Source: Brachybacterium huguangmaarense (GTDB taxonomy: Bacteria > Actinomycetota > Actinomycetes > Actinomycetales > Dermabacteraceae). From it: 64,000 nucleotides of DNA. Numbering within the stretch: position 1 is the stretch's first letter; every line of letters starts with the position of its first letter. Location: assembly GCF_025725725.1 (NCBI RefSeq), contig NZ_CP107020.1, positions 1,736,001 to 1,800,000 on the forward strand, in the 5' to 3' direction. The position numbers were made by a program, and so were the translations under genes. The notes beneath the pieces were generated by a model. That model had not been told where the DNA came from. It searched no databases and worked only from the letters and a program-made list of their open reading frames with translations. Positions 43,914 to 53,089 of this stretch are shown here, piece by piece.

Positions 43914-44770
43914 CCGAGCACCGCCCGCACGAGCATTCCCGCGCCGATGCCGCCCGGCGCTCCCTCCCCGCCCACTTCCGCGACAAGAGCGCGCTGACCG
44001 ACACGGCCGGCACCCCCTGGGCGGGACGCGACTACGCCGTGAGCCCCTTCCCCGACGACGACGGGCGCGCGCCCCGCGCCCTCGCGGACGCCCTCGCGGC
44101 TCGCCACCGCGGCGAGGACCAGGATCTGCGGGGCCTCGCCGCGGCCCTGCGCGGGACCCGTGTGCTCGTGCCGATCATGGCCGTCGCGACCGAGCACGGC
44201 GAGACCGCGCACGGCCTCGTCGGCGACAACGGCGCCGACATGGCGATGGTGACCCTCGAGGGCCCCGGCGGCGAGAAGGCTCTGCCGCTGTTCAGCTCGG
44301 TCGAGGCCCTCGCCGCCTGGCGACGCGACGCCCGCCCCGCGCCCGTCGTCGCCGAGCAGGCCGCCCAGGCCGCCGTCCAGGAGGGCTGCACGGCCCTGCT
44401 GCTCGATCCCGCCAGCGGCCCCGCGCCCGCCGACGCGGCGGGCGCCGACCCTGCCGAGAGCCGCCCCACGCCCGTCCTGCTGCGACGCTCGATCCTATGG
44501 GCGCTCGCGCAGGGGCGCGTCTGGGTGCCGCCCGCCGAGGACCCCGCCGTGCTCGCCGAGCTCGACGCCCTCGCCGCGGCCCTGCCCGAGGTGATCGCCC
44601 TGCGGCCCGCCGCCGGCGCCGCGCGCGAGGTCGACCTGCACGTCCGCCTCGTGCCCGGCCTGGACCCCGAGGCCGTGCGCGCGGTCGTCGCCCGTCTCGG
44701 CGAGGCGCTCGGCCGCTCGGTCGTGGTCGCCGAGCGCATCACGTCCCTGCGACTGACCCTGGAGGGCTGA
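43910..44770 (+). CDS. SseB-family protein
   Basis: A 286-residue soluble protein whose residues about 75-160 resemble the SseB N-terminal domain (RVLVPIMAV ... [14 protein letters not shown] ... [11 protein letters not shown]). The C-terminal part resembles the SseB C-terminal domain. Function unknown in Actinobacteria, where it commonly follows hisA. The GTG start overlaps the hisA stop (GTGA), so it is translationally coupled to hisA. Confidence 0.82.
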   Translation: MTEHRPHEHSRADAARRSLPAHFRDKSALTDTAGTPWAGRDYAVSPFPDDDGRAPRALADALAARHRGEDQDLRGLAAALRGTRVLVPIMAVATEHGETAHGLVGDNGADMAMVTLEGPGGEKALPLFSSVEALAAWRRDARPAPVVAEQAAQAAVQEGCTALLLDPASGPAPADAAGADPAESRPTPVLLRRSILWALAQGRVWVPPAEDPAVLAELDALAAALPEVIALRPAAGAAREVDLHVRLVPGLDPEAVRAVVARLGEALGRSVVVAERITSLRLTLEG

Positions 44771-44773
44771 GCC

Positions 44774-46093
44774 GTGGCGCTCGCCGCCTACCGGGACGTC
44801 GTGCGCTCTCCCGGCGTCATGCCCGTGCTCGTCCTCGGGTTCCTCGCGCGCATCCCCTTCTCGACGCTCTCCCTGCTGTTCACGCTGCACGCCGTCTACC
44901 GGCTCGACAAGAGCTACCTCGAGGCCGGCCTCATCGTGACCGCCTCGACCCTCGGCATGGCGATCTCCTCGCCGTGGAGGGGCCGCCTCGTCGACTCCCG
45001 CGGCCTGCGCCGCGCGGTCGCGCCCTCGATCGTGGTCCAGTCGCTCACGCTCGTCGTCGCCGCCTTCGTGCCCTACGGCGCCCTCGTGGGTCTCGCCTTC
45101 GTCGGCGGCCTGTTCTCGCTGCCCGTGTTCTCGATCGTCCGCACCTCGCTGGCCGTGCTGGTCTCCGCGCGGATGCGCCGCACCGCCTTCGCGCTCGACT
45201 CGGTCATCACCGAGGTCGTCTTCATGATCGGCCCGGCGGCCGTCGCGGCCCTCGCCTTCACGATCGGCACCCCGCTGCTGCTGATCGTGGTCGGGGTGAG
45301 CGTCGCGGTCGCGGGCATCGGCCTCGTGATCGCCGACCCGCCCACCCGCTCCGACCAGGTGATGCTGCCGACCAAGCTCCCCGGTGCGCTGCAGTCCATC
45401 GAGGACGCCGCCCTCGCGCATGCCGACGGCCTCGGCGACAAGCGGCTGAGCGAGGACCTCACGACGGGTGCCATCCCCGTCGTGGACCCCGGTACCAAGG
45501 CCTCCGCGCGCCGTCAGCTGCTGACCCTCGGCGGCATCGCGCTGCTCGTGGCGACCGCGACCTCGAACGTCATCCTGACCGCCACCGACCTCGGGCTCGT
45601 CGCGCTGCTCAAGCAGGTCGGGTCCGAGAACCTCGTGGGCCTCGTCATCACGGTGTGGTGCGTGGGCTCGGCGCTCGGCGGCATCGTCTACGGGGCGATC
45701 ACGCGCGAGGTGAACCCGCTGTGGGTGATCGGCGCGCTCGGACTGCTCACGATCCCGATCGCGCTCGCCCACTCGGTCCCCACGATCGCGATCGCGTGCT
45801 TCCTGGCCGGTCTCGCGTGCGCGCCCTCGATCACCGCGACGGGCGAGGCGATCTCGCACCGGGTGCCCGAGGAGGCGCGCGGCGAGGCGATGGGCTGGCA
45901 CGGCAGCGCCATGACGATCGGAGGCGCCGTGGGCGGCCCCGTGATCGGCGCCGTGATCGACGGCTGGGGACCGTCCTGGGGCATCGGCAGCGCAGGCCTG
46001 CTGGGCGTGGCGATCGCCCTCGGCGGTCTCGCGGCGATGCGGGTGCACCGCACCCGCGTGCGCGCGCGGCTCGCCCGGGAGCTCGGCCGCTGA
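44774..46093 (+). CDS. MFS transporter
   Basis: A 439-residue major facilitator with about twelve membrane spans in two halves joined by a cytoplasmic loop of about 55 residues near the middle (around residues 195-250), including an acidic stretch. The loop after span 2 reads PWRGRLVDSRG, a variant of the MFS motif A. Substrate unknown; export is likely by resemblance. The GTG start has GGAGGG upstream and lies 3 nt after the SseB stop. The 121 bp after it contains only GC-rich short repeats. Confidence 0.85.
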   Translation: MALAAYRDVVRSPGVMPVLVLGFLARIPFSTLSLLFTLHAVYRLDKSYLEAGLIVTASTLGMAISSPWRGRLVDSRGLRRAVAPSIVVQSLTLVVAAFVPYGALVGLAFVGGLFSLPVFSIVRTSLAVLVSARMRRTAFALDSVITEVVFMIGPAAVAALAFTIGTPLLLIVVGVSVAVAGIGLVIADPPTRSDQVMLPTKLPGALQSIEDAALAHADGLGDKRLSEDLTTGAIPVVDPGTKASARRQLLTLGGIALLVATATSNVILTATDLGLVALLKQVGSENLVGLVITVWCVGSALGGIVYGAITREVNPLWVIGALGLLTIPIALAHSVPTIAIACFLAGLACAPSITATGEAISHRVPEEARGEAMGWHGSAMTIGGAVGGPVIGAVIDGWGPSWGIGSAGLLGVAIALGGLAAMRVHRTRVRARLARELGR

Positions 46094-46214
46094 GACGGCC
46101 CGCCCTGATCGCGCCGGAGTCGTCCGCGCCCGGCCGCGTGCGCGTCTGATCCCCGCCCGGTCGCGTGCGCTCCGTCGCGTGCGCGTCGCGCCCGCGGCCG
46201 CCCCCGGCGCGCGC

Positions 46215-46616
46215 TCAGCGGCTGACGCGCCCCGTCCACTTCTCGCCCGGGGCCTCGCCGGGCTGGTCGGGGAAGGGCAGCGCCTCCGCGAAGGCGAGCT
46301 GGAGGGTGCGCAGGCCGTCGCGCAGCGACCGGGCATGGTCGCCCCCGATCTCGGGGGAGGCCGCCGTCACGAGACCCGCGAGAGCCGTGATCAGCTTCCG
46401 GGCCTCGGCGAGATCCTGGTAGTGACCGATCTCCTCGTCCTCGGCGAGACCGATCTTGACGGCCGCCGCGCTCATGAGGTGCACGGTCGCCGTCGTGATG
46501 ATCTCGACCGCCGAGACGTCCGCGATGTCCCGCGCCGAGCCCGCGGCGTCGACGCCCTCGGTGCCCGCAGGCGTGGTCTCCTCCGGGTCGGGCGTGGGGT
46601 GGGAAGTGGTGTCCAT
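46215..46616 (-). CDS. DUF1844 family protein
   Basis: A 133-residue protein with an acidic N-terminus and a helical DUF1844 domain from about residue 30 (ADVSAVEIITTATVHLMSAAAVKIGL), a family of unknown function usually encoded next to infC in Actinobacteria, as here on the opposite strand. No membrane span or signal. GAAGGA precedes the ATG at 46616. Confidence 0.85.
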   Translation of the reverse strand: MDTTSHPTPDPEETTPAGTEGVDAAGSARDIADVSAVEIITTATVHLMSAAAVKIGLAEDEEIGHYQDLAEARKLITALAGLVTAASPEIGGDHARSLRDGLRTLQLAFAEALPFPDQPGEAPGEKWTGRVSR

Positions 46617-46661
46617 GGTGTCCTTCGCAGTGGGGACGGGCCCGGATCGGGCCCCCGTGGA

Positions 46662-46667
46662 AGGCTA
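46662..46667 (-). promoter_or_regulatory. -10 box of the DUF1844 gene
   Basis: TAGCCT on the minus strand, giving a leader of about 40 nt. A GGGCCC-based hairpin (46638-46654) lies within that leader. Confidence 0.4.
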
Positions 46668-46727
46668 CCGTCGGGCACGGCGGGCGACGCACGTCACCCG
46701 CCGTCCCCTTCCGCTGCGGGCATGCCC

Positions 46728-46736
46728 TGGTATACT
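46728..46736 (+). promoter_or_regulatory. infC promoter (extended -10)
   Basis: TGG-TATACT is an extended -10 element, one of the strongest in the window. Transcription would start near 46743, leaving a leader of about 210 nt before infC. The 46617-46953 interval is otherwise free of genes. Confidence 0.6.
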
Positions 46737-46789
46737 CGATCCCCGGAACATGCCGTTCCTCCGTTCAAGTGGAGTCCCCTCCCACCTCA

Positions 46790-46916
46790 CGACGACCTGC
46801 CGAGCCCCGCTCGGCACCCGGTCTGTCGTCGGGTCCTTGCGATCGAGAGCCTCGCGCTCTGCCGATCCGCGGCGCCGCGCGCCGCACTCCTGGGGCCTCC
46901 GCCGACGGCGGGGGCC
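46790..46916 (+). promoter_or_regulatory. Structured infC-rpmI-rplT leader with attenuator-like hairpin
   Basis: Three inverted repeats are visible: an outer helix CGACGA/TCGTCG (46790-46795 with 46826-46831) enclosing GCCGAGC-CCC-GCTCGGC (46799-46815), and a 9 bp hairpin (46894-46902 with 46908-46916) followed by TTCGTC just before the infC ribosome binding site. The last resembles a terminator. In other bacteria this operon is controlled through its leader by L20 or by IF3; the same is inferred here, not matched to a known motif. Confidence 0.5.
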
Positions 46917-46953
46917 TTCGTCATGTTCGGACGAACCGAGGTGAGGAGCCACC

Positions 46954-47583
46954 ATCAGCGAACAGCGAATCAACGGCCAGATCAGGGTGCCGAAGGTCCT
47001 TCTGGTCGGCCCTGCCGGCGAGCAGGTCGGCATCGTGCGTGTCGAGGACGCCCTGCGGCTGGCCGCAGAGGCAGATCTCGATCTGGTCGAGGTCGCACCG
47101 GGCGCGAACCCGCCCGTCTGCCGTCTCATGGACTACGGCAAGTACAAGTACGAAGCCAACATGAAGGCGCGCGAGTCGCGGAAGAACCAGGTCAACACGG
47201 TCCAGAAGGAGATCCGGATGGGCCTGAAGATCGACAAGCACGACTACGAGACCAAGCGCCGCAACGTGGAGAAGTTCCTCCAGGGCGGCGACAAGGTCAA
47301 GGTCATGATCCGTTTCCGCGGCCGTGAGCAGTCCCGTCCCGAGATGGGCACGCGACTGCTGGCCCGCATGGCGGAGGACGTGGCCGAGTACGGCTTCGTC
47401 GAGTCCCACCCGCGCCAGGACGGTCGCACGATGGTGATGGTCCTCGGGCCGACCAAGAAGAAGGCCCAGGCGCGTGCCGAGGCCCGCAAGCGCAAGAGCG
47501 ATGCCGAGAAGGCCGAGCAGCGCGAGCAGCCCGACGCCCCGGCGGCCTCCGCCGACGCGGCGGGCGAGAGCACCCCGGCCTGA
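46954..47583 (+). CDS. infC: Translation initiation factor IF-3 (probable ATC start)
   Basis: IF3 prevents premature subunit joining and checks the start codon. The 209-residue product has the N-terminal domain ([19 protein letters not shown]), the linker and the C-terminal domain ([16 protein letters not shown]). A TGA at 46942 blocks any upstream start in this frame, and no ATG/GTG/TTG lies between it and the GTG at 46987, which would delete the conserved start. The ATC at 46954, 5 nt after GAGGAG, restores it. An Ala/Glu-rich tail of about 30 residues follows. First gene of infC-rpmI-rplT. Confidence 0.93.
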   Translation: MSEQRINGQIRVPKVLLVGPAGEQVGIVRVEDALRLAAEADLDLVEVAPGANPPVCRLMDYGKYKYEANMKARESRKNQVNTVQKEIRMGLKIDKHDYETKRRNVEKFLQGGDKVKVMIRFRGREQSRPEMGTRLLARMAEDVAEYGFVESHPRQDGRTMVMVLGPTKKKAQARAEARKRKSDAEKAEQREQPDAPAASADAAGESTPA

Positions 47584-47623
47584 CCTCAGGGTCGGTCCGG
47601 ATCAGATACGAAGGAGAAGGCAC

Positions 47624-47818
47624 ATGCCCAAGAACAAGACCCACTCGGGCACCAAGAAGCGCGTCCGGGTGACCGGAAGCGGCAAGCTCATGCGCGAGAA
47701 GGCCAACGCACGTCACCTGCTCGAGCACAAGTCCAGCAATCGCAAGCGTCGCCTCGGTGGGGACACCACCGTCGACAAGGCGAACACCAAGCAGGTCAAG
47801 CGACTCCTGGGCCGCTGA
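47624..47818 (+). CDS. rpmI: 50S ribosomal protein L35
   Basis: A 64-residue, very basic ribosomal protein with the L35 signature ([13 protein letters not shown] at the start, [16 protein letters not shown] in the middle). AAGGAGAAGG precedes the ATG at 47624. Standard position between infC and rplT. Confidence 0.97.
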   Translation: MPKNKTHSGTKKRVRVTGSGKLMREKANARHLLEHKSSNRKRRLGGDTTVDKANTKQVKRLLGR

Positions 47819-47823
47819 GCCCC

Positions 47824-47841
47824 GCGGGAGCTTCCTCCCGC
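47824..47841 (+). other. Hairpin between rpmI and rplT
   Basis: A perfect 7 bp stem (47824-47830 with 47835-47841) with a CTTC tetraloop, 5 nt after the rpmI stop. It may stabilise or partly terminate the transcript, or take part in L20 feedback. Confidence 0.45.
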
Positions 47842-47873
47842 AGCCCTGAACGTCACCGAAGAAGGAGAATCAC

Positions 47874-48254
47874 GTGGCACGCGTGAAGCGGGCGGTCAAC
47901 GCCCAGAAGAAGCGTCGGGAGATCCTCGAGCAGGCGAGCGGTTACCGCGGTCAGCGCTCGCGCCTGTACCGCAAGGCCAAGGAGCAGGTGCTCCACTCGG
48001 CTACCTACAACTACCGCGACCGCAAGGTCCGCAAGAGCGACTTCCGTCGCCTGTGGATCCAGCGCATCAACGCGGCCGCCCGCGCCAACGGCATGACCTA
48101 CAACCGTCTCATCCAGGGTCTGCGCCTGGCCGAGATCGAGGTCGACCGCCGCATGCTCGCCGAGCTCGCCGTCAACGACGCTCCCGCGTTCGCCGCGCTC
48201 GTCGAGGCCGCCAAGGGCGCCCTCCCCCAGGACGTCAACGCGCCGGCGGCGTGA
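47874..48254 (+). CDS. rplT: 50S ribosomal protein L20
   Basis: A 126-residue basic ribosomal protein needed early in 50S assembly and, in other bacteria, a repressor of its own operon. The L20 signature is intact: [14 protein letters not shown] at the start, then [16 protein letters not shown] and the [15 protein letters not shown] segment. GTG start after GAAGGAG. It ends the infC operon; the TrmH-type gene starts 22 nt downstream. Confidence 0.97.
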   Translation: MARVKRAVNAQKKRREILEQASGYRGQRSRLYRKAKEQVLHSATYNYRDRKVRKSDFRRLWIQRINAAARANGMTYNRLIQGLRLAEIEVDRRMLAELAVNDAPAFAALVEAAKGALPQDVNAPAA

Positions 48255-48276
48255 CCCCTCGGGTCCCCACGCGCCG

Positions 48277-49143
48277 ATGACACGTCACAAACGCCCGGAG
48301 CAGGCTCCGATCACGTCCCCCCGATCCGATCGGGTGCGGAGGATCGCCGCCCTCTCCGGGCGTTCGGCGCGCCGGAGGACGGGCCTGATCCGCGCCGACG
48401 GCCCCCAGGCCGTGCGCTCCCTGCTCGCCGAGAGCCCCGACACGGTGCGCGAGCTGTTCCTCACCGAGCGCACGAGCGCCGCCCACCCCGAGCTCGCCGA
48501 GCTCGGACGGGCGGCGGGGGTGAGCGCGCGACTCGTGCCCGAGCACGTGGTGCGGGCGCTCGTGCGCGGCGACCAGGAGGGCGCCGGCGACGACGTGCCC
48601 TCCCCGCAGGGCGCGGTCGCGGTCGCCGAACGCCCCGCGCTCGGCTGGGAGGCCGCCGTCCACGCCCTGCCCGCCGCCGGCCCCGTCACCGTCGTGGTGC
48701 TCTGCGAGGTGCGCGACCCCGGCAACGTCGGCACGATCGTGCGCACCGCCGACGCCGCCGGCGCCGACCTCGTGCTCCTCACCGAGGACAGCGCCGATCC
48801 CTTCGCGCCCAAGGCGGTGCGCTCGAGCGCCGGCAGCGTCTTCCACCTGCCCGTCGTGCCGGGCGCCCCCGTCCAGCCGCTGTTCGCCGCGCTGCGGGCC
48901 CGCGACGTCGCCCTCGCGGTCACGAGCGGATATGCCGCCACGGACCTCTTCTGCCTGGACCTGCCGCCGCGTCTGGCCTGGGTCCTGGGCAACGAGGCGC
49001 GCGGGGTGGACGCCGCCGCCCTCGCCGCCGCCGACCATGCGGTGAGGATCCCGCTGGCCGGGCGCGCCGAGTCCCTCAACGTCGCGACCGCGGCGACCGT
49101 CTGCCTGTTCGAGACGCTGCGCCGACGCCCGGACCGTCCATGA
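48277..49143 (+). CDS. TrmH/SpoU-family RNA 2'-O-methyltransferase
   Basis: A 288-residue SPOUT-class enzyme with an N-terminal substrate-binding domain (about residues 20-110) and a knotted C-terminal domain with the three SpoU motifs: DPGNVGTIVRTADA near residue 148, LGNEARGV near residue 243 and IPLAGRAESLNVATA near residue 262. It probably methylates 23S rRNA; the target nucleotide is not known from sequence. The same placement after rplT is typical of Actinobacteria. Confidence 0.92.
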   Translation: MTRHKRPEQAPITSPRSDRVRRIAALSGRSARRRTGLIRADGPQAVRSLLAESPDTVRELFLTERTSAAHPELAELGRAAGVSARLVPEHVVRALVRGDQEGAGDDVPSPQGAVAVAERPALGWEAAVHALPAAGPVTVVVLCEVRDPGNVGTIVRTADAAGADLVLLTEDSADPFAPKAVRSSAGSVFHLPVVPGAPVQPLFAALRARDVALAVTSGYAATDLFCLDLPPRLAWVLGNEARGVDAAALAAADHAVRIPLAGRAESLNVATAATVCLFETLRRRPDRP

Positions 49144-49153
49144 CCGAGCGTCC

Positions 49154-51157
49154 ATGAGCCGATCCCGCGCCCCTCACGGTGAGGACGGGGCCGTCCCCGC
49201 ACGCCCCCACGGCGCGCTCATCGCGCTCGGCGCCGTGGTGCTCGCCGCGCTCGTCGCCCTGCTGGGCATCCTGAGCACCGGCGCAGCCGTGCCGGGCCGG
49301 CTCGTGCCCGCCCCCGGCCTCGTCACGTGGGGCACCCCCGTCGTGCGCGCGCTCCACCACGGCGCCCTGCTCGGCACCGTCGGGTGCGCCTGGATCGTCG
49401 TGCTGCTGATGCCGCCGCCGCACCGTGAGGACGGCACCCGCCTGGTGGGCGCCCGCGCCCACCTGGCGCGCCTCGGCGGGGCGTGCGCGCTCGTGTGGGG
49501 CGCCGCGAGCCTGGCCCTCATGCTGCTCGGCGCGGCCGAGGCCGTCGGCGGCCTCACGGACCTGTGGTACGTGGCGCTGTCCACCGAGCTCGGGCGCACG
49601 CAGCTCGCGGTCGCGATCGCCGCCGTGCTCGCCGCGGCGTTCCTCCTGCTCGGCCGCTCCACCGTGGCCTCGGCGTGGGGCCTCGCGGCGGCGATGCTCG
49701 GGGTGGCCCTGCTGGGCCTGGCCGGTCACGCGGGCTCGAGCCTCGACCACACCAACGCGGTCAACGCGATGGCGCTGCACCTGGCGGGCACCGCGATCTG
49801 GGCCGGGCCCCTGCTCGTCATGCTGTGCTGTCCGCGGGTGATCGGCGAGGCCATGCCCGTCGTCGTCCGCCGCTTCTCCCCGTGGGCGCTCGCCGGGGTC
49901 GCCGCGCTCGCCGTCTCGGGCGTGCTCAACGCGTCGATCCGCCTCGACTCTCCGCTCGACGTCGCGACCACCGCGTACGGGCGGCTCGTCGCGCTCAAGG
50001 CCCTCGGACTCGTCGCCCTCGCCGTGCTCGGCGCCGTCCAGCGCAGGCGCCTGGGCGACGCGCTGCGCTTCCGACATCTCGCGCTCACGGAGTCCGTGCT
50101 GCTGGCCGCCGTGATCGGGCTGTCGATCGCCCTGTCCCGCAGCGCCCCGCCGGTGCCCCAGGACGTCCCGGCGACCGGGCAGCTGCGCATCCTCGCGCTC
50201 GTCGGCTACCTGCCGCCGCACGCCGACTTCTCCGTCGCCTCCCTGTTCACCCAGGCCCGGCCCGACTGGGTGGCGACCGTGATCGCCGCGACCATGGCCG
50301 GGCTCTACCTCGCCGGGGTGCTCCGCCTGCGCCGGCGCGGGGACGCCTGGTCGCTCGGGCGCACGATCCCCTTCGTGCTCGGCTGCGTGGCCCTGTGGTG
50401 GGTCACGAGCGGCGGGCCCGCCGCCTACGGCCGCTTCCGCTTCGACGCGCACATGGTCCAGCACATGGCGATGATGATGATCGTGCCGCCGCTGTGGGTG
50501 CTCGGCGCCCCCGTCACCCTGCTGACCCGCGCCGCGGCGCCCCGCACCGACGGCTCGCGGGGGATGCGCGAATGGGTGCTCGCCGTGCTCCACAGCCGCT
50601 ACAGCCGCGTCATCTCGTTCCCGCCGATGGCGGGCGCGATCTTCGCGGGCTCGCTCATCGTCTTCTACTTCTCGCCGCTGTTCGAGCTGGCCCAGTACAC
50701 GCACGTCGGCCATGTCGTGATGACCGTGCACTTCCTGCTCGCGGGCTACCTGTTCGCATGGGTGCTGATCGGCATCGACCCCGCGCCGCGGCCCCTCAAC
50801 CCCGTGCTCAAGCTCGTGACGCTGCTCGTGACGCTCTCGTTCCACGCGTTCTTCGGGGTCGCCGTGGTGAGCGCGACCTGGATCATCGCCCAGGACTGGT
50901 ACCACGCGCTCGGGATGTACACCGACGCGCAGCTCGCCCTGATCCAGACCCGGGGCGGATCGATCATGTGGGGGGTCTCGGAGATCCCGACCCTCGCCTA
51001 CGCGATCATCCTCGCCGTGCAGTGGACGCGGTCGGAGGAGCGCCGCGCCCGCCAGTACGACCGCAAGGCGGCCCGCGACAACGACGCCGAGCTCACCGAG
51101 TACAACGAGTACCTGCGCTCCCTGCGCCAGAAGGACGGGCCGGGCCGGCCCCGCTGA
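49154..51157 (+). CDS. CopD-CtaG fusion membrane protein
   Basis: A 667-residue polytopic protein. Residues about 20-330 form a CopD-like copper-resistance domain with eight or more spans, and residues about 370-620 a caa3-type CtaG domain with histidine-rich spans (FDAHMVQHMAMMM near residue 431, VMTVHFLLAGYL near residue 523). Both domains are linked to copper handling and cytochrome oxidase assembly, and the fusion is common in Actinobacteria. No oxidase gene lies nearby. The charged C-terminal tail (about 630-667) is cytoplasmic. ATG at 49154, 10 nt after the methyltransferase stop. Confidence 0.88.
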   Translation: MSRSRAPHGEDGAVPARPHGALIALGAVVLAALVALLGILSTGAAVPGRLVPAPGLVTWGTPVVRALHHGALLGTVGCAWIVVLLMPPPHREDGTRLVGARAHLARLGGACALVWGAASLALMLLGAAEAVGGLTDLWYVALSTELGRTQLAVAIAAVLAAAFLLLGRSTVASAWGLAAAMLGVALLGLAGHAGSSLDHTNAVNAMALHLAGTAIWAGPLLVMLCCPRVIGEAMPVVVRRFSPWALAGVAALAVSGVLNASIRLDSPLDVATTAYGRLVALKALGLVALAVLGAVQRRRLGDALRFRHLALTESVLLAAVIGLSIALSRSAPPVPQDVPATGQLRILALVGYLPPHADFSVASLFTQARPDWVATVIAATMAGLYLAGVLRLRRRGDAWSLGRTIPFVLGCVALWWVTSGGPAAYGRFRFDAHMVQHMAMMMIVPPLWVLGAPVTLLTRAAAPRTDGSRGMREWVLAVLHSRYSRVISFPPMAGAIFAGSLIVFYFSPLFELAQYTHVGHVVMTVHFLLAGYLFAWVLIGIDPAPRPLNPVLKLVTLLVTLSFHAFFGVAVVSATWIIAQDWYHALGMYTDAQLALIQTRGGSIMWGVSEIPTLAYAIILAVQWTRSEERRARQYDRKAARDNDAELTEYNEYLRSLRQKDGPGRPR

Positions 51158-51190
51158 GCGCCCCGCCGTGCCCGGCGGCGCAGCGCTGGC

Positions 51191-51215
51191 GCCCCGCCCG
51201 GGCCCCGGGCGGGGC
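51191..51215. terminator. Bidirectional terminator between the CtaG fusion and the beta-lactamase-fold gene
   Basis: A near-perfect inverted repeat of 12 bp arms (51191-51202 with 51204-51215); the innermost bases must form the loop. Located in the 66 bp gap between convergent genes. Confidence 0.65.
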
Positions 51216-51223
51216 AGGATCCC

Positions 51224-51871
51224 TCAGAGCCAGTCGCCCTCGGCCCGGGCCCGCTCCGCGCCGATCGTCGTGTCGGGCCCGTGGCCCGTGTGCACGACCG
51301 TGCCGAGGGGCAGCGTGAACAGCCGGTCGCGGATCGAGCCCTCGAGGGTCCCGCGGTCGGAGAACGAGCGTCCGGTCGCGCCGGGGCCGCCCTCGAACAG
51401 GGTGTCGCCGCTGAACAGCACGCCGAGCGCGGGCACGAGATAGCAGGTCGAGCCGGGGGAGTGGCCCGGGGTCGCGATCGCCTCGATGTCGACGCCCGCG
51501 ACGGTGAAGACGTCCCCGTCGGCCACGTCGTCGTCCCAGGGCAGGTCGCCGTGGGTCAGGCTCCACACCTCGCGATCGGCGGGGGCCAGCAGCACAGGCG
51601 CCTCGAGCGCCGACGACAGCTCGGGGGCGAAGCGCACATGGTCGTCGTGGGCGTGGGTCAGGAGGATCCCGACGCACTCGCGCTCGCCCACCAGGTCGAG
51701 CACGGTGTCGACGTCGTGCGGGGCGTCGACGACGACGCACGTCTCGTCGTCGCCGAGGACCCACACGTTGTTCTCGACCTCGTGGGTCTCGCCGTCGAGG
51801 GTGAAGGTCCCGGCGGTCGTGGCGTGGTCGATGCGCACCCGCTCGGGCGCGGGGGGCGTCGGGGCGCTCAT
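51224..51871 (-). CDS. Metallo-beta-lactamase-fold hydrolase
   Basis: A 215-residue glyoxalase II-type hydrolase with the metal motif THAHDDH near residue 73, a later histidine in TPGHSPGS near residue 134, an SGDTLFEGG aspartate near residue 152 and a final His in HTGHGPDT. Its ATG overlaps the stop of the upstream alcohol dehydrogenase, so the two act together; hydrolysis of the S-formylmycothiol made by that enzyme is the likely role, by analogy with known mycothiol-dependent pairs. Confidence 0.85.
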   Translation of the reverse strand: MSAPTPPAPERVRIDHATTAGTFTLDGETHEVENNVWVLGDDETCVVVDAPHDVDTVLDLVGERECVGILLTHAHDDHVRFAPELSSALEAPVLLAPADREVWSLTHGDLPWDDDVADGDVFTVAGVDIEAIATPGHSPGSTCYLVPALGVLFSGDTLFEGGPGATGRSFSDRGTLEGSIRDRLFTLPLGTVVHTGHGPDTTIGAERARAEGDWL

Positions 51872-52965
51872 CGGGTGACCGCCACGGTGCGCAGCACGTC
51901 GCCCTCGTGCAGGGTCGACAGGGCATGGTCGACGCCCTCGAGGCCCACCGTGCCCGTCACGAAGCGCTCGAGCGGCAGCCGTCCTGCCAGGTGGAGGTCG
52001 ACCAGGGTGGGGATGTCCCGCTCGGGCAGGCAGTCCCCGTACCACGAGGACATGAGCGCGCCGCCCCGGCTGAACACGTCGGCCAGCGGCACGGTCAGCT
52101 CGGCGCGGGGGCCCGGGACGCCGACGAGCACGACGCGGCCGGCGAGGTCGCGCGCGTAGAAGGCGGTCTCGTAGGTGGCTGGGAGGCCGACCGCGTCGAT
52201 CACGACGTCGGCGCCGAAGCCGCCGGTCAGCTCCTGGACCCGCTCGACGATCTGGTCGCGCGAGAGGCCATGGGTGTCGAGCGTCGCGGTGGCCCCGAAC
52301 TCCTCGGCCGCCGCGAGCTTCTTGGCGTCGATGTCGCACGCGATGATCGTGGTCGCGCCCGCGAGCGCCGCCCCCGCCACCGCCGCGCAGCCCACGCCGC
52401 CCAGCCCGATCACGGCCACGGACTCCCCGCGCTGCACGGCGCCCGTGTTCAGCGCCGCCCCGAGGCCGGCCATCACGCCGCAGCCGAGCAGCCCGGCGAC
52501 CTCGGGCCGTGCCTGCTCGGACACTCGTGTGCACTGGCCCTCGTGGACGAGGGTCTTCTCGGCGAACGCGCCGATGCCGAGGGCCGCCTCGAGCTCGGTG
52601 CCGTCGGCGAGCGTCATCCTGCGCGAGGCGTTGTGCGTCGCGAAGCAGTACTGCGGCACGCCCTTGCGGCATGCGCGGCACTGTCCGCACACGGCGCGCC
52701 AGTTGAGCACGACGTAGTCGCCGACGGCCACGTGGGTCACCTCGTCGCCGATGAGCGCGACCCGCCCGGCGGCCTCGTGGCCCAGCAGGAACGGGAAGTC
52801 GTCGCTCACGTCGCCGTCGCGGTAGGCGAGGTCGGTATGGCACACCCCGCACGCCTCGACGTCGACCACGACGTCGTGGGGGCCGGGGTCGGGGATCACG
52901 ATCTCGACGATCTCGGCGGGTCGCGCGGCACCGCGCGCGATGACGCCCTTCACGGACTGGGGCAT
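51868..52965 (-). CDS. S-(hydroxymethyl)mycothiol dehydrogenase (zinc alcohol dehydrogenase)
   Basis: Zinc-dependent class III-like dehydrogenase expected to oxidise the formaldehyde-mycothiol adduct using NAD. The 365-residue product has the catalytic zinc ligand in CGVCHTD near residue 40, GHEAAGRV, the structural zinc cysteines [15 protein letters not shown] near residue 92 and a [10 protein letters not shown] nucleotide loop near residue 200. This pattern matches mycothiol-dependent formaldehyde dehydrogenase; a plain alcohol dehydrogenase is the alternative. GAGGAG precedes the ATG at 52965. It is coupled to the hydrolase gene downstream. Confidence 0.85.
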   Translation of the reverse strand: MPQSVKGVIARGAARPAEIVEIVIPDPGPHDVVVDVEACGVCHTDLAYRDGDVSDDFPFLLGHEAAGRVALIGDEVTHVAVGDYVVLNWRAVCGQCRACRKGVPQYCFATHNASRRMTLADGTELEAALGIGAFAEKTLVHEGQCTRVSEQARPEVAGLLGCGVMAGLGAALNTGAVQRGESVAVIGLGGVGCAAVAGAALAGATTIIACDIDAKKLAAAEEFGATATLDTHGLSRDQIVERVQELTGGFGADVVIDAVGLPATYETAFYARDLAGRVVLVGVPGPRAELTVPLADVFSRGGALMSSWYGDCLPERDIPTLVDLHLAGRLPLERFVTGTVGLEGVDHALSTLHEGDVLRTVAVTR

Positions 52966-53000
52966 GGGGCTCGCTCCTCGGCATCGGGTCTGGTGCGGCC

Positions 53001-53048
53001 AGCCTAACGAGCGCGCGGCGGCGGCGCCCCCGCCGCCGCTCCTAGAAT
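53001..53048. promoter_or_regulatory. Divergent promoter region of the dehydrogenase and pheST operons
   Basis: On the minus strand TAGGCT (53006-53001) is a -10 box for the dehydrogenase; on the plus strand TAGAAT (53043-53048) is a -10 box for pheS. The pheS leader is only about 35 nt, too short for a T-box riboswitch. Confidence 0.5.
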
Positions 53049-53089
53049 GGACGCGGTCCTGCGACGCCCTGCGCCGCCCGCACATCCGG

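Noticed and set aside
53049-53089. T-box riboswitch for pheST
   Set aside because: The predicted leader is about 35 nt, far too short for a T-box, and no specifier stem or terminator is seen.
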